In this document: positions 1-8,043 of the stretch, in pieces | Layout: the number at the start of each line of letters is the position of its first letter | Position numbering within the stretch: the first letter of the stretch is position 1 | NCBI RefSeq assembly: GCF_002886255.1 | Contig: NZ_KZ614149.1 | Span: 248,001 to 312,000 of the forward strand | Length of the DNA: 64,000 nucleotides | Reading direction: 5' to 3' | From: Alteribacillus bidgolensis | Lineage (GTDB): Bacteria; Bacillota; Bacilli; Bacillales; Marinococcaceae | The notes under the pieces: model-generated | Database searches by the model: none | The model's input: the letters and a program-made list of their open reading frames with translations, nothing else | Told to the model about the DNA's origin: nothing | Translations under genes and position numbers: made by a program

Positions 1-1419
1 GTATCAGAAGATGTTCGTTTGAGATACCGCTATCTTGATTTACGTCGTCCTGAAATGAGAGAAACATTTAAACTTCGTCATAAAACGACAAAATTAATTC
101 GCGATTTTCTTGACGAGAATGACTTTTTGGACATAGAAACTCCTATGCTCACAAAGAGTACACCAGAAGGGGCCAGAGACTATTTAGTGCCAAGCCGTGT
201 GCATCGTGGTGAATTCTATGCGCTTCCTCAGTCACCGCAGCTATTCAAGCAGCTATTAATGGTATCTGGTTTTGAGAAATACTTTCAGATTGTGCGCTGC
301 TTCCGTGATGAGGATTTAAGAGCAGATCGGCAGCCAGAATTTACGCAGGTAGATATCGAAGCCTCCTTTATGGATAAAGAAGATTTTCTGTCTATGATGG
401 AAGAGATGATGAAAAAGATTATGAAAGAAGTTCACGGTCTTAATATACCTGCGCCGTTTCCGCGTCTTACATATGAAGAGGCGATGAACCGATACGGCTC
501 GGATAAGCCGGATACTCGCTTTGGGATGGAACTAGTAGAACTTTCAGACATTGTAAAAGACAGTGATTTTAAAGTATTTGCTAATGCAGTTAAAAACGGC
601 GGTATTGTAAAAGGCTTGAATGTAAAAGGCGTGGCCAATGAGATGTCAAGAAAAGAAATTGACGACTTAGCAGATTTTGTAGCGGTGTACGGAGCTAAGG
701 GACTTGCCTGGTTAAAAGTGGAAGAGGAAAGCCTGAAAGGACCGATCGCAAAATTCTTCAGCGAAGAAGAAACAGCAGAAATTAGAAAAGCACTTGATGC
801 ACAGGCAGGTGACTTATTGTTCTTTGGTGCAGATAAAAAGCAAATTGTATATGATGCAATGGGAGCACTTCGTCTGAAATTTGGAAAAGATCTTGGCTTG
901 ATCGACCACAGCAAATTTAATTTCTTGTGGGTGACAGAATTTCCGCTTATGGAATATGATGAAGACGCTGACCGCTATACAGCAATGCACCATCCGTTTA
1001 CAAGTCCAATTCGTGAAGATATTCCTAAATTAGAGGGAAATCCAGAAGAGGTTCGTGCAGAAGCGTATGATCTTGTGTTAAACGGCTACGAATTGGGAGG
1101 GGGTTCTCAACGCATATATGAAAGAGAGCTTCAAGAAAAAATGTTTAAAGCTCTCGGTTTCAGTGAAGAAGAGGCTCGTGAGCAATTTGGATTTTTATTA
1201 GATGCATTTGAGTATGGAACGCCTCCTCACGGCGGGATTGCCCTAGGCCTTGATAGATTGATAATGCTGCTTGCTGGCCGCAATAACCTTCGGGATACGA
1301 TTGCTTTTCCAAAAACGGCCAGTGCAAGCTGCCTGTTAACTAAGGCACCTGGGGAAGTAAGCAGCAGTCAGCTTGATGAACTGAATTTAGAAATAGTGAA
1401 GTTTGAAGAAGAAGAATAG
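1..1419 (+). CDS. aspS: Aspartyl-tRNA synthetase, 3' part
   Basis: This enzyme attaches aspartate to tRNA(Asp) in the cytoplasm. The reading frame is already open at base 1, so the gene is cut by the window edge; 472 codons remain and roughly the first 120 residues (the anticodon-binding OB-fold) lie outside. The class II core is visible: motif 2 around FRDEDLRADRQPEF, and motif 3 in GIALGLDRLIMLL near the C-terminus. The long middle segment between them matches the bacterial-type insertion (GAD) domain. The frame ends cleanly at 1419 and a convergent small gene follows after 9 bases. In B. subtilis aspS also precedes the 6S RNA gene and tcdA, so context supports the call. An upstream T-box would lie outside the window. 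Confidence 0.97.
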   Translation, partial: VSEDVRLRYRYLDLRRPEMRETFKLRHKTTKLIRDFLDENDFLDIETPMLTKSTPEGARDYLVPSRVHRGEFYALPQSPQLFKQLLMVSGFEKYFQIVRCFRDEDLRADRQPEFTQVDIEASFMDKEDFLSMMEEMMKKIMKEVHGLNIPAPFPRLTYEEAMNRYGSDKPDTRFGMELVELSDIVKDSDFKVFANAVKNGGIVKGLNVKGVANEMSRKEIDDLADFVAVYGAKGLAWLKVEEESLKGPIAKFFSEEETAEIRKALDAQAGDLLFFGADKKQIVYDAMGALRLKFGKDLGLIDHSKFNFLWVTEFPLMEYDEDADRYTAMHHPFTSPIREDIPKLEGNPEEVRAEAYDLVLNGYELGGGSQRIYERELQEKMFKALGFSEEEAREQFGFLLDAFEYGTPPHGGIALGLDRLIMLLAGRNNLRDTIAFPKTASASCLLTKAPGEVSSSQLDELNLEIVKFEEEE

Positions 1420-1428
1420 GGAACCCGT

Positions 1429-1737
1429 TTATAAATGCTCCATTCCTCTAAACTTTTGAACAAAATAGGACGGGTCTGACTGTATGTGAAAGGTTCTGAC
1501 CCCTCCAGTAGTATGAAGGTACAAAAAACCAATTTGTCCAGGCGACCACCTATAAGATATATCAAACACTTCCTTTAAAGAATAGCTGTGCTCGCCTGCT
1601 ATGATCGAATGAGAAAAAAGGTAAATAAACTCTCTATATTCTGATTGTGTTTTTTGCAGCCATTCAATTTTTTGTTCGATAACAATTATTTCTTGGCTTG
1701 CAAGTGGTTGATCAGCCGCAAGATCTTCTTCTGTCAT
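1429..1737 (-). CDS. Hypothetical protein, 102 aa
   Basis: I do not recognise this family. It is likely real because the ATG at 1737 is preceded on the minus strand by a good Shine-Dalgarno (AGGAGATGA) and the frame ends only 9 bases from convergent aspS. The product is soluble-looking, with no signal peptide or membrane segment. Its N-terminal third is acidic and helical (MTEEDLAADQ onwards, with an IEQKIEWLQK stretch); the C-terminal part has alternating aromatic and polar residues typical of beta strands. No catalytic motif is visible. It lies between aspS and 6S RNA, where B. subtilis has no equivalent that I know of. Confidence 0.6.
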   Translation of the reverse strand: MTEEDLAADQPLASQEIIVIEQKIEWLQKTQSEYREFIYLFSHSIIAGEHSYSLKEVFDISYRWSPGQIGFLYLHTTGGVRTFHIQSDPSYFVQKFRGMEHL

Positions 1738-1965
1738 GTTGAATCATCTCCTAGAGTCTAATTGTATGCTCAAAAAACGCAGGATTTATTTAAGCAGGGA
1801 ATGGGCAGAAGATTGTTTTATTGTATCTTCCTGTTATACAATGTTAACGAACACTTACTATACCCAGATTACATCAAGTGCAAACATTAATTAAGGGAAA
1901 TGAACAAGGTACAGGAGATTTATCCTATTTTGTTAAAACAAAGGCAACAAGCACTTGGAAACACC

Positions 1966-1999
1966 TTGACCTGATTGCCGCTCCGTGCTATTATATAAT
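1966..1999 (+). promoter_or_regulatory. Sigma-A type promoter of the 6S RNA
   Basis: A -35 TTGACC at 1966-1971 and an extended -10 (TGC then TATTAT at 1989-1994) are separated by 17 bases, placing the start of transcription near 2001. The 5' arm of the 6S closing stem begins just after this point. Confidence 0.6.
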
Positions 2000-2000
2000 C

Positions 2001-2243
2001 AAATCAATTTGAAGAGTCCTGAGGTGTACGTGGGACACTCATCGTTTTGAGCCAACATTTTCACATTGGGAGCCTGCAGTTTCAATCTGGATAACAAGCC
2101 TCTAATGAAGTGGACGTTTGAAGGATTGAACAGGGCACCCACCTGCCAAGAGCAGGCTTCAAAACTAAGTTCGTTTGACGGCACATCGGGACTCTTCCAA
2201 CTTTGAAAAACAACCCCCTGGGGAATTATCCCCGGGGTTTTTT
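2001..2243 (+). ncRNA. ssrSA: 6S RNA (6S-1/BsrA type)
   Basis: 6S RNA binds the RNA polymerase-sigma-A holoenzyme by imitating an open promoter and reduces transcription in stationary phase. Evidence here is positional and structural. It lies between aspS and tcdA, as in B. subtilis. It has its own promoter and ends in a Rho-independent terminator at about 2212-2243 (GGG/CCC stem, then six T). The 5' segment near 2012 (AAGAGTCCTGAGGTGT) pairs with the 3' segment ending near 2200 (CACATCGGGACTCTT), giving the long closing stem around a central bubble that is typical of 6S. Internal segments can form shorter hairpins, for example CCTGCC with GGCAGG-like partners near 2145. Exact ends are inferred. 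Confidence 0.85.
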
Positions 2244-2275
2244 ATGTGAAATGACATTTTGAAGGAGGGACTATC

Positions 2276-3046
2276 ATGCTTCATCAGTTTTCTCGAAATG
2301 AATTAGCTATAGGACAAGCAGGATTGCAGCAGTTGAAAAATAAATCAGTGGCTGTACTCGGTGTTGGAGGAGTCGGTTCTTTTTCTGCTGAAGCGCTTGT
2401 TCGATCTGGAGTTGGACGTGTTATCCTTGTTGACAAAGATGATATCGATATTACAAATGTTAACAGACAGTTGCATGCTCTAATGTCTACAGTTGGAAGA
2501 CCTAAAGTAGATGTGATGAAAGAGAGACTTCTGGATATTAATCCTGAGTGTGAGATTGAAGATGTAAAAATGTTTTATACGGAAGAAACGCATAAAGAGT
2601 TTTTTGCATACGAACCCGATTACATCATAGACGCCTCAGATACAATTTCTTACAAGATCCACTTAATTAAAGAGTGCCATGAGCGGGGAATTCCAGTGAT
2701 TTCAAGTATGGGAGCAGCAAATAAAATGGATTCTTCCCGATTATCCATTGTAGACTTGTTTGAAACAGAAAATGATCCAATGGCCAGAGTGATGCGAAGA
2801 GAACTAAGAAAAAGCGGTATATATAAAGGGATAGACGTAGTGTTTTCAGATGAAACACCAATCAAAATAAAAGAGGAAGTACGAAATCGGATTGTTCCAG
2901 ATACAGCGGAAAAGAGTAACATACGCAAATCGAAAATGCCGCCTTCTTCTAATGCATTCGTACCCTCGGTTGCTGGGTTAATAGCAGCAGGTCATGTTAT
3001 TAATAAGCTGCTGGAAGGAATCGACATTCAACGAATGCATGAGTAA
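2276..3046 (+). CDS. tcdA: tRNA threonylcarbamoyladenosine dehydratase
   Basis: TcdA (YrvM/CsdL) uses ATP to cyclise t6A at position 37 of ANN-decoding tRNAs into ct6A. The 256-residue protein is a ThiF/E1-like enzyme with the ATP-binding glycine loop GVGGVGS at about residues 29-35. This is followed by the acidic strand (VDKDDIDITNVNRQ) whose Asp and Asn-x-x-Arg bind ATP and magnesium. A conserved ASDT near residue 121 and a C-terminal SVAGLIAAG are typical of the family. The ATG at 2276 follows GAAGGAGGGACT, a good ribosome site. It stands alone between 6S RNA and a shared terminator. Confidence 0.95.
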   Translation: MLHQFSRNELAIGQAGLQQLKNKSVAVLGVGGVGSFSAEALVRSGVGRVILVDKDDIDITNVNRQLHALMSTVGRPKVDVMKERLLDINPECEIEDVKMFYTEETHKEFFAYEPDYIIDASDTISYKIHLIKECHERGIPVISSMGAANKMDSSRLSIVDLFETENDPMARVMRRELRKSGIYKGIDVVFSDETPIKIKEEVRNRIVPDTAEKSNIRKSKMPPSSNAFVPSVAGLIAAGHVINKLLEGIDIQRMHE

Positions 3047-3051
3047 CAAAA

Positions 3052-3085
3052 AAACTGTCTCTGATTACACGGAGACAGTTTAAAT
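3052..3085. terminator. Bidirectional terminator between tcdA and rsfA
   Basis: AAACTGTCTC and GAGACAGTTT form a 10-bp stem around a loop of about 10 bases. A-tracts and T-tracts flank it, so it can stop the convergent tcdA and rsfA transcripts. Confidence 0.8.
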
Positions 3086-3107
3086 TAACACTTAATTTGA
3101 ATGCAGT

Positions 3108-3689
3108 TCAGATGGAAAGCTTTTCTAAATTGCCGTTGCGATCCATACGAAAAACGTTAGAGGCAGGGAGACTTTCTTCTGTCATAGCCATTTCTCTTGC
3201 TCGATTCATCATATGAACAATAGTATCATAATCACGTTTCATCGTATTATACTCATTTTTCATTTCATTAATTTCTTGCTGCAATGTCTTTTTTGCTTGT
3301 TCTAGAGAAGTAATCTCTTTTTCAATGTCCTCCGATGGAGCAGGACCATGTTGATCTAATTCATCGGCTACTCCTTCTAGATGAGTGATAATATGGTCTA
3401 TTGTAAGTGAACCGCTATGACGTGCAGGATTAATTTGGTTTGCGGCTTGATTTGCACTAGCACGCATTCTCATTTTGCGTTCTCGTTTTGCTTCCTTCAC
3501 TTTATGCTCATATTTTTGCCGAACAATTGCATTCCAGCGGAATCCGCAGGCAGCTGAGGTCCTTTCTAACATATCTCCTGTTTCATCAAACGCTTTTAGT
3601 TGTGTGCTTCCTTCACGAATATGTTTTAAAACAGTATTGGCCAAAAGTCGGTCGTCTTTATCTGACCATGCATCCTGTCTCAAATTCAT
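3108..3689 (-). CDS. rsfA: RsfA-family prespore transcription factor
   Basis: RsfA is a prespore-specific regulator in B. subtilis that tunes sigma-F-dependent genes. This 193-residue protein has the family layout. An N-terminal Myb/SANT-like DNA-binding region carries the diagnostic tryptophans (DAWSDKDDRLLA and the GFRWN segment near residue 50). A basic segment (KEAKRERKMRMR) follows, then a long coiled coil at about residues 112-160 (EDIEKEITSLEQAKKTLQQ onwards). The ATG at 3689 follows AAGGAGAG. The family has several paralogues (RsfA, YlbO, YwfN-like), so the symbol is by family, not proven orthology. It has its own upstream region of nearly 400 bases and shares a terminator with tcdA. 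Confidence 0.8.
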   Translation of the reverse strand: MNLRQDAWSDKDDRLLANTVLKHIREGSTQLKAFDETGDMLERTSAACGFRWNAIVRQKYEHKVKEAKRERKMRMRASANQAANQINPARHSGSLTIDHIITHLEGVADELDQHGPAPSEDIEKEITSLEQAKKTLQQEINEMKNEYNTMKRDYDTIVHMMNRAREMAMTEESLPASNVFRMDRNGNLEKLSI

Positions 3690-4093
3690 AATTATTCTCT
3701 CCTTTATTTCATTTGCTTATCTTTACTTCAATTCATAAGGCATCCTGTCTTTAGAGCGCAAAAAACTAGATTTACCGTTAACCAGTCTGGACGCTAAAAT
3801 GACTTTTTATACGTAGTAATGAGGAATAACAATTTATGAAAATACTGGTGTGTGCTTATAGTTTGAGCATTATCTGTTACATAGATTTAATGAAATTTCT
3901 TTAAGTGATGTGTAGTGAAACGAGGCGAAGAGCAGCATTTTACATACCAACTCTATAATAAGTGAAGCAAAAAGATAGAAAAGACGGATTAACATTTGGT
4001 AATGTGTTTTATGTATTGTGTTACTTATAATGAAAGAAGCAATGAGAGAAAGCCTTTTAGTACTTTTAATGTCTAAAACCTGGAGTGAAAAGT
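3690..4093. other. Intergenic region upstream of rsfA and rarA
   Basis: About 400 bases between the divergent rsfA and rarA genes. It should hold both promoters but I could not assign either with confidence. An antisense open frame here (3870-4115) runs into rarA and has no ribosome site, so I do not call it. Confidence 0.5.
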
Positions 4094-5401
4094 ATGAAAC
4101 ATGAACCTCTAGCATATAAAATGAGACCGGAAGTAATAGAAGAAGTTATTGGACAAAAACATTTACTTTCTGAAGAAAAACCTTTGTTCCAAATGATTAA
4201 CAAGGAACATTTATCCTCCATGATCCTTTACGGAAGGCCCGGAGTAGGTAAGACATCTATTGCCAATGCTTTTGCTGGTTCTACCGGCCTTCGTTTTCGA
4301 AAACTTAACGCAACCTCAAGTAACAAAAAAGACTTGGAGATCGTGGTAAATGAAGCCAAGATGTATAACGAGACTATCGTACTTTGTGTGGATGAAATTC
4401 ACCGTTTTTCTAAGACACAAATTGAGTTCTTGCTGCCGCATATAGAGAAGGGACTTCTAATATTAATAGGATTGACAAGTGAAAACCCGTACCACAATAT
4501 AAACCCCGCTATAAGATCTAGATGTTTAATTTTTGAGTTACAGCCGCTAACGAAAAGTGAAATTGTAGAAGGTTTAAAAAGAGCAGTTGAGGATGAAGAA
4601 AAGGGGCTTGGACAATACGAGTTAGATGTGGAAGATAATACGCTGCAAGTAATCGCAGACATCAGCGGCGGTGACATGAGAGCTGCACTTAATAAACTTG
4701 AAATTTCCTTTTTAAGCAGTGAAGTTGATAGCAATAACCGTGTCCCTATCACTGTGGAAACAGTGAAAAATTCTGTGCAAAAAAATGATCTTAATATAGA
4801 TAAAACAGGAGACGGCCATTATGACGTTTTAAGTGGATTTCATAAATCTATTAGAGGAGGAGATGCGGACGCAGCATGTTTAATGCTTGCTCTTTTAATA
4901 GAAGCAGGAGATTTAGTCGGTATTTCTAGAAGAATATTATGTGCTGCTTATGAAGATGTAGGATTAGCAAAACCTGAAATGGGAGAACGAGCACTAGCAG
5001 CAATCCAGACTGCCGAACGATTAGGATTTCCAGAGGCAAGAATACCACTTGCAAATATAGTCATTGAACTATGTCTTTCTCCGAAATCAAACCGTGCTTA
5101 TATGGCGATAAATGAAGCAATATCATATGTTCAAGAAGGAAAAAGAATAACGATTCCAGATCATTTGAAAGACGCTCATTATAAAGGTGCTGAAAAATTG
5201 GGGCATGGCAATGAGTATAAATATCCCCACCATTATCCGATAGGTAAATTCGGCGGCTGGGTGGCACAGCAGTATCTTCCGAGTGGTATGGAAAACATTG
5301 GATTTTATGACCCAATCGAAGCAGGACAAGAAGAAAAATTCAAGAAGGTATATGAAAAATTAAAAGAAGAACAGCTCCGGCAATTAAAAAAAAATAATTA
5401 A
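4094..5401 (+). CDS. rarA: Replication-associated recombination ATPase RarA
   Basis: RarA (MgsA, YrvN) is an AAA+ ATPase related to clamp loaders that acts at stalled replication forks. The 435-residue protein shows Walker A in GRPGVGKTS near residue 50 and Walker B in CVDEIHRF near residue 104. Sensor 1 is in GLTSEN near residue 130, sensor 2 in GGDMRAALN, and a C-terminal MgsA tetramerisation domain follows. The frame extends upstream to a GTG at 4085, but GGAG at 4082-4085 is the ribosome site for the ATG at 4094, so that start is chosen. No clear terminator hairpin follows, only an AT-rich stretch. Confidence 0.96.
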   Translation: MKHEPLAYKMRPEVIEEVIGQKHLLSEEKPLFQMINKEHLSSMILYGRPGVGKTSIANAFAGSTGLRFRKLNATSSNKKDLEIVVNEAKMYNETIVLCVDEIHRFSKTQIEFLLPHIEKGLLILIGLTSENPYHNINPAIRSRCLIFELQPLTKSEIVEGLKRAVEDEEKGLGQYELDVEDNTLQVIADISGGDMRAALNKLEISFLSSEVDSNNRVPITVETVKNSVQKNDLNIDKTGDGHYDVLSGFHKSIRGGDADAACLMLALLIEAGDLVGISRRILCAAYEDVGLAKPEMGERALAAIQTAERLGFPEARIPLANIVIELCLSPKSNRAYMAINEAISYVQEGKRITIPDHLKDAHYKGAEKLGHGNEYKYPHHYPIGKFGGWVAQQYLPSGMENIGFYDPIEAGQEEKFKKVYEKLKEEQLRQLKKNN

Positions 5402-5802
5402 TTATTATTTTTTTACAGTACATGAACGGGATCTTTTAAACAACTGAGAAACATGTCAGCTGCATGGAAGCATGCGTCATGCAAAATCATTTACATTCAT
5501 GCTATAATGGCACTTGGCTGTAAAGAAATTTTTATTTTTACACTTATTAGCACATATACCTTTTATGGTTAACAGTATAAATAAACGTCAGCGTTCAACG
5601 TACAGCATGTACGAATGCCATCGTCACAAAACGAGGGGTTCTTTGCAGAATGTGCTTAAGACTATTTGGAATATAGTAAAAGGGTAACTATGCTCTGTCA
5701 CTGCCTTTCAGACTCGTCAATTGCCGGTTTTCTTTACAAGGTGTCAAGCCGAGTATTTCTATTATATCATTAGTTTTTGCTAAAATAGAGAGAAGGGGAA
5801 AA
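5402..5802. other. Intergenic region before yczE-cymR with composite repeat
   Basis: Four hundred bases without a gene. A good extended -10 (TGCTATAAT, ending at 5508) lacks a clear -35. From about 5571 to 5760 the sequence resembles the repeat at 29288-29487: it begins AACAGTATAA and ends AAGCCGAGTATTTCTA. The rest shows nothing I can assign. Confidence 0.5.
5571..5760 (+). repeat. Dispersed intergenic repeat, long (composite) type
   Basis: Shares its first 50 or so bases (AACAGTATAA, then GTTCAACGTACAG and ATGCC) and its last 15 (AAGCCGAGTATTTCT) with 29288-29487; the middle is diverged. Its 3' end is the same as that of the shorter hairpin repeat family (25895, 52753, 59921). Confidence 0.5.
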
Positions 5803-6504
5803 ATGGAGAGAACATTCGTAAAAGGGGAGCACCTCTTATCAAGGTGGCTTATTTTTATGGCCGGATTAATTATCATGTCATTCGGAATTGCCATGATGAT
5901 TACTGCAGATTTAGGAAGTGCTCCGTGGGATGTCCTGCACATCGGGCTTCAAAAGCAGCTGGGATTGACAGTTGGTACATGGAGCATTATAATGGGTATT
6001 TTTATTATTGGGTTTACCTCCCTTTTGCAAAAAGAATGGCCGCAGTCTGGCGGTATAGCCAACATGGTTTTAGTTGGAGTTTTTATAGACATTTTTTTGT
6101 TTTTATTATCGACGCCTGATGCATTTGTGTTTAAGCTTTTAATGCTTTTATTAGGAATCTTAATTATCGGATATGGAATAGGCATTTATATTGCCCCGGA
6201 ATGCGGAGCTGGTCCAAGGGACAGTCTTATGATTGCACTTCAAGAAAAAACAGGCTGGAAAGTATCCCGTGTTCGGGGGATAATGGAAATAACAGTTTTA
6301 TCAGCAGGATGGTTTTTAGGAGGCCCTGTGTTTATAGGGACGATTTTATTTTGTATCGGCATAGGCCATGTCGTTGGTTTTGCCTTGCCGCAGTGCAGAA
6401 AACTTGTTCATCGACTTATTGAAAGAGGTGTAAAATGTGAAGATATCAACCAAGGGACGATACGGACTAACTATAATGATGGCTTTAGCAAAAAAATACG
6501 GTGA
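5803..6504 (+). CDS. YczE/YitT-like multipass membrane protein
   Basis: A 233-residue integral membrane protein with about five hydrophobic segments, starting at roughly residues 16-35, 46-66, 75-98, 105-128 and 165-190. The family motif pair is visible: GSAPWDVLHIGL in the first half and GAGPRDSLMIALQ in the second, indicating an internal duplication. It is of the YczE/YyaS/YitT group, whose substrates are unknown. The ATG at 5803 follows AGAAGGGG. The last 68 bases overlap the start of cymR in another frame, so the two are probably co-transcribed. The hydrophilic tail encoded in the overlap (from about residue 210) may be an extension forced by it. Confidence 0.75.
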   Translation: MERTFVKGEHLLSRWLIFMAGLIIMSFGIAMMITADLGSAPWDVLHIGLQKQLGLTVGTWSIIMGIFIIGFTSLLQKEWPQSGGIANMVLVGVFIDIFLFLLSTPDAFVFKLLMLLLGILIIGYGIGIYIAPECGAGPRDSLMIALQEKTGWKVSRVRGIMEITVLSAGWFLGGPVFIGTILFCIGIGHVVGFALPQCRKLVHRLIERGVKCEDINQGTIRTNYNDGFSKKIR

Positions 6505-6856
6505 AGGCCCTGTATCTTTAAAATCAATTGCAAAAGAACATTCTTTATCCGAACACTACCTTGAGCAGCTGATTGCTCCTTTAAGAAATGCTATTTTAGT
6601 AAAAAGTGTCCGCGGCGCATACGGAGGTTATATGCTCTCAAAAGCCCCATCAGAAATAACTGCCGGAGATATTATTCGTGTACTTGAAGGACCAATCAGC
6701 CCTGTAGAAGTATTAGATGATGAAGAACCCGCCAAGCGGGATTTGTGGATAAAAATAAGGGATGCAGTCAAAGATGTTCTTGACAGCACAACATTAGAAG
6801 ATCTTGCTTCCTATGAAGGAAAAGATGATCACGAATATTATATGTTTTATATCTGA
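6437..6856 (+). CDS. cymR: Cysteine metabolism repressor CymR (Rrf2 family)
   Basis: CymR is the master repressor of sulfur uptake and cysteine synthesis in Bacillales, working with CysK as corepressor. The 139-residue protein begins MKISTKGRYGLTIM and carries the Rrf2 winged helix at residues 1-60. The wing GAYGGYMLSK follows at about 58-67. It lacks the three clustered cysteines of IscR, which favours CymR over the Fe-S sensor. The GTG start at 6437 is set by AGAGGTG seven bases upstream and by family alignment. It overlaps the upstream membrane gene by 68 bases. The cysteine desulfurase follows after 27 bases, as in B. subtilis. Confidence 0.93.
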   Translation: MKISTKGRYGLTIMMALAKKYGEGPVSLKSIAKEHSLSEHYLEQLIAPLRNAILVKSVRGAYGGYMLSKAPSEITAGDIIRVLEGPISPVEVLDDEEPAKRDLWIKIRDAVKDVLDSTTLEDLASYEGKDDHEYYMFYI

Positions 6857-6883
6857 TTGTAAGCACTGTAGGACGGTGAAAAT

Positions 6884-8026
6884 GTGAAAAAAATTTATGC
6901 AGACCACGCTGCAACTACTCCAATTCATTCAGAAGCAGCAAACGTAATGATGAAAGTAATGCAAGAGAGTTTTGGAAATCCATCTAGCATTCATAACTAT
7001 GGACGAAAAGCCAGACAAGAGTTAGATAAAGCCCGAGATCAGCTAGCTCAAACAGTTGGAGCTTCCCCTGATGAAATTGTTTTAACGAGCGGAGGAACAG
7101 AAGCTGATAATATTGCTATTATTGGTTATGCACAAGCAAATAAAGATCGAGGCAATCACATTATTACGACAAAAATAGAACATCATGCAGTGCTTCATAC
7201 TTGTGAAAAGCTTGAAAAGTATGGATTTGAGGTCACTTATCTTCCTGTAAACAATGAAGGCTTTGTCCAATTAGACAAACTAAAAGAGGCGATAACAGAT
7301 CGTACTATTTTGATTACTATAATGCATGGAAATAATGAAGTAGGCACGCTGCAGCCCATTTCACAAATTGCAGAATTAGCATCTGCGTATAATATTGCAT
7401 TTCATAGCGACGCCGTACAATCCTATGGACTAGTGGCTATCGATATAAGTGATACACCTCTTACAATGATGACTGTTTCTTCTCATAAAATTAACGGCCC
7501 AAAAGGAGCCGGATTTTTGTATGTTAAAAAAGGAACAAAACTGACCCCTTTTTTAACTGGGGGAGAACAGGAGAAAAAACGCAGAGCAGGTACGGAAAAT
7601 TTAGCTGCTGCTGCAGGGTTTGCAAAAGCAGCAGAAACTGCAATACAAGAACGACAAAAACGATATGACGCTTACAAAACATTAAGCGATCAATTTTTAA
7701 AAGCTTTGCAGGCTGAAAAAATACCTTTTGAAATGAATGGACCGGATAAAGATAAGCTCCCTCATATTACAAATGTATATTTTCCAAATATACATTTAGA
7801 GTCTTTTCTTGTGCAGTTGGACCTTGCCGGAATTGCAGCATCAAGCGGTTCTGCTTGTACGGCTGGTTCCGTAGAACCTTCTCACGTATTAAGCGCAATG
7901 TTTGATGATAAAAATAGGGCGTCTTCCTCTGTAAGGTTCAGCTTTGGAAAGGGAAATACAGCCGATGAAATGGAATATATAGCTGCTGAAATACGAAAAA
8001 TATTAGATCGTATGAAAGCTATTTAA
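6884..8026 (+). CDS. Cysteine desulfurase, NifS/IscS-like (YrvO type)
   Basis: A PLP enzyme that takes sulfur from cysteine as a persulfide; in this position (YrvO in B. subtilis) it feeds MnmA for 2-thiouridine synthesis. The 380-residue protein shows the N-terminal YADHAATTP and SGGTEADN motifs. The PLP lysine is in SSHKINGPKG near residue 202, and the catalytic cysteine in SGSACTAGSVEPSH near residue 325. A GTG start at 6884 follows AGGACGGTGA. mnmA begins 17 bases after the stop, so the sulfur donor and acceptor are co-expressed. It also sits directly downstream of cymR. Confidence 0.95.
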   Translation: MKKIYADHAATTPIHSEAANVMMKVMQESFGNPSSIHNYGRKARQELDKARDQLAQTVGASPDEIVLTSGGTEADNIAIIGYAQANKDRGNHIITTKIEHHAVLHTCEKLEKYGFEVTYLPVNNEGFVQLDKLKEAITDRTILITIMHGNNEVGTLQPISQIAELASAYNIAFHSDAVQSYGLVAIDISDTPLTMMTVSSHKINGPKGAGFLYVKKGTKLTPFLTGGEQEKKRRAGTENLAAAAGFAKAAETAIQERQKRYDAYKTLSDQFLKALQAEKIPFEMNGPDKDKLPHITNVYFPNIHLESFLVQLDLAGIAASSGSACTAGSVEPSHVLSAMFDDKNRASSSVRFSFGKGNTADEMEYIAAEIRKILDRMKAI

Positions 8027-8043
8027 GAAAGGAGGAAACAATT

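Noticed and set aside
1999..2184. Minus-strand open frame of 61 codons
   Set aside because: It lies wholly inside the 6S RNA gene and has no ribosome site.
3870..4115. Minus-strand open frame of 81 codons upstream of rarA
   Set aside because: No ribosome site, low-complexity hydrophobic product, overlaps the start of rarA.
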